Shown: positions 6,001 to 8,447 of the stretch, one piece after another
Layout: every line of letters begins with the position of its first letter
How positions within the stretch are numbered: position 1 is the stretch's first letter
Assembly: GCA_003134755.1 (NCBI GenBank)
Contig: PLCK01000108.1
Span: forward strand, 5,784-14,230
Source: Actinomycetota bacterium
GTDB lineage: Bacteria; Actinomycetota; Actinomycetes; Acidothermales; Acidothermaceae
Direction: 5' to 3'
DNA: 8,447 nucleotides
Notes under the pieces: generated by a model
Told to the model about the DNA's origin: nothing
Database searches by the model: none
What the model saw: the letters and a program-made list of their open reading frames with translations, nothing else
Program-made: the position numbers and the translations under genes

Positions 6001-7174
6001 GCCAGACCTTGCTCTGGTGAAGTTCAAGAAGCTGGTCGGTGGCGGCTCGATGCAGATCGTCAACCAGACCGTGCCGCGCGCGCTGCGCAATCTGGGCTAC
6101 CAGGAGGAACAGGTCGAGGCGATCGTCGAGCACATTGCCGAGCACGGCAACGTGGCCGATGCACCAGGCTTGCGCCAGGAGCACTACGAGGTATTCGACT
6201 GCGCGATGGGCGAGCGGTCGATCTCGGCAATGGGCCACGTGCGGATGATGGCTGCCGCGCAGCCTTTCCTTTCCGGCGCAATCTCGAAGACCGTGAATTT
6301 GCCGGAGACCGCGACTGTCGAAGACGTCGAGGAGGTCTACTTCCAGGGTTGGAAGCTGGGCCTGAAGGCGCTCGCGATCTACCGCAACAACTGCAAGGTC
6401 GGCCAGCCGCTGTCCGACGCGCGGGAGAAGAAGACCGACGTCGCCGATGCCGCACAGACTGAGTACAAGCCGGTCCGCAAGCGGCTGCCGAAGCGTCGTC
6501 CGTCGCAGACCGTGTCGTTCGCGGTCGCGGGCGCCGAGGGCTATCTGACGGCCGGCTCCTACCCAGATGATGGTCTCGGCGAGGTGTTCCTCAAGCTCGG
6601 CAAGCAGGGCTCGACGCTGGCTGGCGTGATGGACGCGTTTTCGATCGCCATCTCGATCGCGCTTCAATACGGCGTCCCGCTCGAGGCTTTCGTCTCGAAG
6701 TTCGTGAACATGCGCTTCGATCCCGCTGGCCTCACCGACGACCCCGACGTGCGGATGGCGCAGTCGATCATGGACTACATCTTCCGGCGCCTGGCGCTGG
6801 ACCACATGCTCTTCGACGAGCGGGCCGCACTGGGCATCCACACCGCGACCGAGCGGGCCCGGCACCTGGACACCGGCTCGTACGAGACGCCGGTGGACGT
6901 CGAGGAGCTGGAGGACGAGCTCGAGACCCGGGCCCAGTCCGCACCAGTGACCACCCAGGGACACCACCCCGCATCGGGAGGCACCGAGACGCCCGCCCCG
7001 CCGGCAGTCGCGCAAGCAGCGCCCGCCGGGGTGCACTCCTCCGCCGAGCTGATGGAGAAGCTCCTCGGTACCGCCGCGGACGCGCCGATGTGCTTCACCT
7101 GCGGGACCAAGATGCGGCCCGCCGGCTCCTGCTACGTCTGCGAAGGGTGCGGCAGTACCTCCGGCTGCAGCTGA
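3020..7174 (+). CDS. nrdJ: NrdJ, adenosylcobalamin-dependent class II ribonucleotide reductase, intein-containing precursor
   Basis: A 1384-residue precursor; removing the intein (552-980) leaves 955 residues, normal for actinobacterial NrdJ. It reduces ribonucleotides to deoxyribonucleotides using a radical generated from coenzyme B12, without oxygen or a second subunit. ATG 3020 has GGAGGAG (3007-3013) 6 nt upstream; the frame stays open to 2612 inside nrdR, but that start overlaps and lacks conservation. Visible motifs: redox cysteine C159 (SACFIL) and its partner C376 (SSCNLAS); the active-site N363-P-C365-S-E367, with C365 the thiyl radical residue; glycine-rich GGSGSG at 184-189; and the phosphate loop APTG/TIG joined across 551/981. 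Residues 1290-1340 are an acidic, Pro/Ala-rich linker. The tail has C1358xxC1361 and C1371xxC1374xxC1377, a zinc-ribbon-like or thioredoxin-interacting end, plus C1383. Synonymous codon use is unusual at 3458-3529 and 4082-4168. Confidence 0.98.
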   Translation: MTQTSRDAQSASSAPQISRRGLVIERVYTKPGVHPYDEVTWERRDVVMTNWRDGTINFEQRGVEFPDSWSVNAANIVTTKYFRGAVGTDQREWSLKQLIDRVVLTYVKAGQVHGYFATVDDATIFEHELTYALLHQVFSFNSPVWFNVGTNAPQQVSACFILAVDDKMDSILDWYKEEGMIFKGGSGSGVNLSRIRSSKELLSSGGTASGPVSFMRGADASAGTIKSGGATRRAAKMVILDVDHPDIEEFIETKAREEDKIRVLRDAGYDMDLGGRDMSSVQYQNANNSVRVNEEFMRAFENVTPFGLKARTDGSVIETVDAKELMRKISQAAWECADPGIQYDDTINDWHTCPETGRITASNPCSEYVHLDNSSCNLASLNLMKFLKDDDSFDAVTFAKVVEFVITAMDISICFADFPTEKIGDTTRKFRQLGIGYANLGALLMATGHAYDSDGGRALAAGITSLMTGTAYKRSAELAGVVGPYEGYARNAEAHTRVMRKHAAASDSIRSVAIIDREVIRMANKAWQDGLKIGEQNGWRNSQASVLAPTGCLTGDMVITTDRGLTRLSELGDVYGGRWQDVDFKVSTDEGPRDATRFFVNGEEPTRRIVTAGGYNIQGTLAHRVKVIDSSGEWVWKRLADITSGDVLPMQLGTMIGEPRRVPLPVLDQAYYVGDRHTHVPDAVDEDLAELVGYFMGDGSLHAKGIRLCVADTDLDVVERIRLLSKGLFGLEPVVTAQQGYQEVTLQSVRLARWWQASGFAKTLPSVDHVGKGWTPRIPSALLETNDVAVYTAFLRGLFEADGTVAAGVPSVSTSSASFAAELRTLLLAVGLPTTTRETVSGFGGPIFQVRIRNLDHAAAYAEAIGFLSNRKARLVEEVFAAQSGNRDRIHLPREVWDTIVPIDSPLRSVVVSSLAKSGGVSRTIAMQVFGETHDDRIAHALGYIFEEVTANEDGGVQPTYDLSVPSNVTYVASGFVSHNTIGLMMDCDTTGIEPDLALVKFKKLVGGGSMQIVNQTVPRALRNLGYQEEQVEAIVEHIAEHGNVADAPGLRQEHYEVFDCAMGERSISAMGHVRMMAAAQPFLSGAISKTVNLPETATVEDVEEVYFQGWKLGLKALAIYRNNCKVGQPLSDAREKKTDVADAAQTEYKPVRKRLPKRRPSQTVSFAVAGAEGYLTAGSYPDDGLGEVFLKLGKQGSTLAGVMDAFSIAISIALQYGVPLEAFVSKFVNMRFDPAGLTDDPDVRMAQSIMDYIFRRLALDHMLFDERAALGIHTATERARHLDTGSYETPVDVEELEDELETRAQSAPVTTQGHHPASGGTETPAPPAVAQAAPAGVHSSAELMEKLLGTAADAPMCFTCGTKMRPAGSCYVCEGCGSTSGCS
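4673..5959 (+). mobile_element. Intein with LAGLIDADG homing endonuclease in NrdJ
   Basis: A 429-residue in-frame insertion (precursor residues 552-980) that splits APTG from TIG in the conserved NrdJ loop. It starts with C552 (block A, CLTGDMVITTDRGLTRLSEL), has block B GTLAH (T620, H623), and ends VASGFVSHN with H979 and N980. The +1 extein nucleophile is Thr981 (ACC, 5960-5962). These are the residues of a standard class 1 intein, so autocatalytic splicing is expected. Between the splicing halves lie two LAGLIDADG motifs, LVGYFMGDGSL (D698) and LRGLFEADGTV (D802), about 104 residues apart. Both catalytic acidic residues remain, so the endonuclease may still home into intein-free nrdJ. The length is typical of a full, unsplit intein. 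Codon use resembles the host gene, suggesting long residence or transfer from a similarly GC-rich donor. Confidence 0.95.
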
Positions 7175-7190
7175 TGCAAACGGTCAGGGG

Positions 7191-7256
7191 ATGTCGCTGC
7201 TGGATCGGTTGCCAATGTCCGTAGATCGGTCAGCAATGTCCCTGTTTCGGTCCGCC
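7191..7256 (+). repeat. Three degenerate 21-24 bp direct repeats
   Basis: Units begin at 7191, 7215 and 7236, each starting ATGTC and carrying ATCGGT or TTCGGT near the middle before a GC-rich end: ATGTC..GGATCGGTTGCCA, ATGTCCGTAGATCGGTCAGCA and ATGTCCCTGTTTCGGTCCGCC. An inverted GGACATT follows at 7257-7263. Repeated subterminal motifs of this length occur at the ends of IS21-family elements, but no transposase is visible, so the origin is unknown. Confidence 0.5.
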
Positions 7257-7269
7257 GGACATTGACGTG

Positions 7270-7285
7270 CGAAGTCCCGACTTCG
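7270..7285. terminator. Hairpin, possible nrdJ terminator
   Basis: CGAAGT (7270-7275), loop CCCG, ACTTCG (7280-7285): a perfect 6-bp stem 96 nt after the nrdJ stop. There is no T run, so terminator function is only a suggestion. Confidence 0.25.
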
Positions 7286-7316
7286 ATGGCGAGGCCGGGG
7301 GTCTGTGTACCAATAT

Positions 7317-7338
7317 GTCCGCCGTGCCATCGGCGGGC
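7317..7338. terminator. GC hairpin, possible terminator
   Basis: CCGCCG (7319-7324), loop TGCCAT, CGGCGG (7331-7336), extendable to 8 pairs with one U-G wobble on the plus-strand transcript. No T run follows. Stable GC stems without T runs are common between convergent actinobacterial genes. Confidence 0.25.
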
Positions 7339-7414
7339 AGGTTGCGGACTGCGTCCCGACGCCGGGTCAGCCGCAGCTGGCGTCGGCGTTCTCTATGAGC
7401 GACTGGTGCGTCGC

Positions 7415-7430
7415 GGCCCACCGCTGGGCC
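7415..7430. terminator. GC hairpin, possible bidirectional terminator
   Basis: GGCCCA (7415-7420), tetraloop CCGC, TGGGCC (7425-7430): a perfect 6-bp stem. It lies 120 bp beyond the stop of the minus-strand frame and 241 bp beyond nrdJ, so it could serve either transcript. No T run is present. Confidence 0.3.
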
Positions 7431-7549
7431 ACCGCAGGCTTCTCAGTTCTTGTCGCCCACGGACCCGATCGTGACAGGTGCGCCGCTCGAATCGGCCAGG
7501 CAAGGCTCCGCTTCACGCGTGCAGCCTCGCCGCAGATCAGTGCGTCCGA

Positions 7550-8447
7550 TCAGCCGCGGGTACTGGCGCGGCGTGACGCCTCAGGCTCGCGCCTCTCGAT
7601 CCGAGTCCACCCGGTCCAACCACGCTCGGCGATCAGCTCCCGCAGTCGCGCGACGACGGGATGGGAAGCATCGGCGAACGAGTCCATCAGGCCGATGAAC
7701 GCCGCGTCCGTCATGTGCTCGTCCTGCCGGTCCAGCTCCCCGTCGGCCGCCGCTTGCTCGAGCAGCTCGCTCATCAGGTCGGCCGTCTCGCGCAGGAGCT
7801 CCTCATCCTCCCAGTTCCCTGCTATCCGACTGATGAGCTGGTAGAGCCGGACAACCTTCGGGTTTTCCAACTGGGCCATCTTTTCGGCCATGAGCGCCGG
7901 GATCGCTTCCGGCCATCGGGCCGCCATCAGGATCCAGGCATCTCGCTCGGGCTCGATGACCGCCTCCGGCGTTCCAGTGGCACGCAGGCGGCCCAAATAC
8001 TCGACCACCTCCTTTGGGAGAGCCAACGAATCGCCGGAGCCGAGCTGCGCGATCCGCCGGCGGTGCTCCTTCAGCGCGCGGATGTGCGCCCGTAGCTGCT
8101 GGTCGATCTCGGCGGTCGCGGCGGCGAGCACGTTGGTCTGCAGCTGCGCCTGCGTGATTGCGCCCGCCTGGAAGGCGCCGAGGTTCACGAAGATGTCGTT
8201 CGCGCCGGCCCACACGGAGTAGAGCGCGTTCGGATCGGCGGCTCCGTTGCCGCGCGCGAGATACTCGTCGATCTGCGTGCTCACCGGGCGCTGCGCCGCG
8301 CCCGGAGGCGTGAGGGGCGAGGCGGTGGCCACGCGAGCGCCGCCCTGCGCGAAGATGTTGCCGTTGCTCGCGTTGCTGGGACCGGGCGTGACGCCGTAGA
8401 ACGTCGAGATCGATTCGGAGAACACGGGCCCGGGGTTGGTCGTGAAG
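7550..8447 (-). CDS. Chimeric open frame: GDSL esterase fragment joined to a MerR-family C-terminal domain (5' end outside window)
   Basis: One minus-strand frame enters at the right edge and ends at TGA 7552-7550. Its first about 115 codons (8447 to about 8115) read FTTNPGPVFSES, then VWAGANDIFVNLG, the sequence that follows the GDSL block and the GxND block III (oxyanion Asn) of autotransporter-type SGNH esterases, mostly proteobacterial. Block V with the catalytic Asp/His is absent. From EIDQQLRAHIRALKEHRRRI (about 8110) to the stop the frame instead resembles the helical effector/dimerisation region of actinobacterial MerR-type regulators (LALPKEVVEYLGRLR, ERDAWILMAARWPEAIPALMAEKMAQL, then alternating helices). 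The MerR helix-turn-helix half is missing. GTG 8425 is only an internal in-frame codon, not a supported start. Neither half would work as its parent family does. I assign the families from pattern memory without a search. Confidence 0.55.
   Translation of the reverse strand, partial: FTTNPGPVFSESISTFYGVTPGPSNASNGNIFAQGGARVATASPLTPPGAAQRPVSTQIDEYLARGNGAADPNALYSVWAGANDIFVNLGAFQAGAITQAQLQTNVLAAATAEIDQQLRAHIRALKEHRRRIAQLGSGDSLALPKEVVEYLGRLRATGTPEAVIEPERDAWILMAARWPEAIPALMAEKMAQLENPKVVRLYQLISRIAGNWEDEELLRETADLMSELLEQAAADGELDRQDEHMTDAAFIGLMDSFADASHPVVARLRELIAERGWTGWTRIERREPEASRRASTRG
8100..8125 (-). other. Inferred junction between the GDSL and MerR segments
   Basis: Esterase-like sequence (QTNVLAAATAE) gives way to regulator-like coiled coil (EIDQQLRAHIRALK) within these bases, in the same frame and with no stop. 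Both parents plausibly share an LAA-x-AEI-like helix here, so a join at short homology would look like this. It could be an assembly chimera or a genuine recombination. Confidence 0.45.

Larger units (their letters stand above)
7175..7549. other. Gene-free spacer between nrdJ and the right-hand frame
   Basis: About 375 bp between two convergent frames. Short open frames exist on both strands (for example plus 7305-7844 and minus 7230-7421), but none has a convincing ribosome binding site, domain or codon bias that I recognise. The stretch holds three degenerate direct repeats next to nrdJ and three short GC hairpins. It may be a decayed mobile element end plus a bidirectional terminator region. 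Confidence 0.5.

Noticed and set aside
4724..7036. A 770-codon minus-strand open frame
   Set aside because: It is antisense to nrdJ and its intein. It has no recognisable domain, and its length is explained by G/C third-position bias.
7180..7340. Minus-strand reading as the C-terminal tail of an IS481-type transposase
   Set aside because: One frame gives a segment loosely like those tails (TGTLLTDLRTLATDPA), but no upstream integrase core follows and the same bases are better described as direct repeats.
7305..7844. A 179-codon plus-strand open frame
   Set aside because: It has no ribosome binding site, its second half is antisense to the MerR-like segment, and its Ser/Arg-rich translation has no recognisable domain.

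Overview
The window looks like high-GC chromosomal DNA of an actinobacterium. The evidence is strong G/C bias at third codon positions, a 255-residue LexA of actinobacterial type, LexA boxes of the CGAAC-N4-GTTCG form, and the gene order lexA / divergent LysM protein / nrdR / nrdJ. In Mycobacterium tuberculosis the same neighbourhood is lexA, Rv2719c (ChiZ) and nrdR (established knowledge). I cannot name the genus.

Layout. A phosphotransferase of the APH type (1-656, minus, 3' end outside the window) lies 30 bp downstream of lexA (687-1454, minus). The 207-bp divergent region 1455-1661 carries two SOS boxes, a lexA promoter overlapped by the first box, and a plus-strand promoter resembling the RecA-independent (PafBC-type) damage promoters of mycobacteria. 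That promoter serves a single-pass membrane protein with an extracytoplasmic LysM domain (1662-2201), probably an SOS division inhibitor of the ChiZ/DivS/YneA kind. Next come nrdR (2455-2940), the repressor of ribonucleotide reductase genes, and nrdJ (3020-7174), the adenosylcobalamin-dependent class II ribonucleotide reductase. Upstream of nrdR are two NrdR-box-like palindromes 32 bp apart and three DnaA-box-like 9-mers. nrdJ is interrupted in its predicted phosphate-binding loop by a 429-residue intein with an apparently intact LAGLIDADG endonuclease. Two stretches of nrdJ around the catalytic and redox cysteines have A/T-rich synonymous codon use unlike the rest of the gene.

After nrdJ, 7175-7549 has no convincing gene but contains three degenerate 21-24 bp direct repeats and several GC hairpins. 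The right end (7550-8447, minus) is one open frame whose first part resembles a proteobacterial autotransporter-type GDSL esterase and whose remainder resembles the C-terminal domain of an actinobacterial MerR-family regulator. The switch lies near 8100-8125. I suspect an assembly chimera, although a real rearrangement is possible.

Taken together, 687-7174 links DNA damage sensing (LexA), arrest of division (LysM protein) and dNTP supply (NrdR/NrdJ). The main points of interest are the nrdJ intein, the A/T-rich patches at the nrdJ active site, the layered damage control of the LysM gene, and the possible dual NrdR/DnaA control of nrdRJ.
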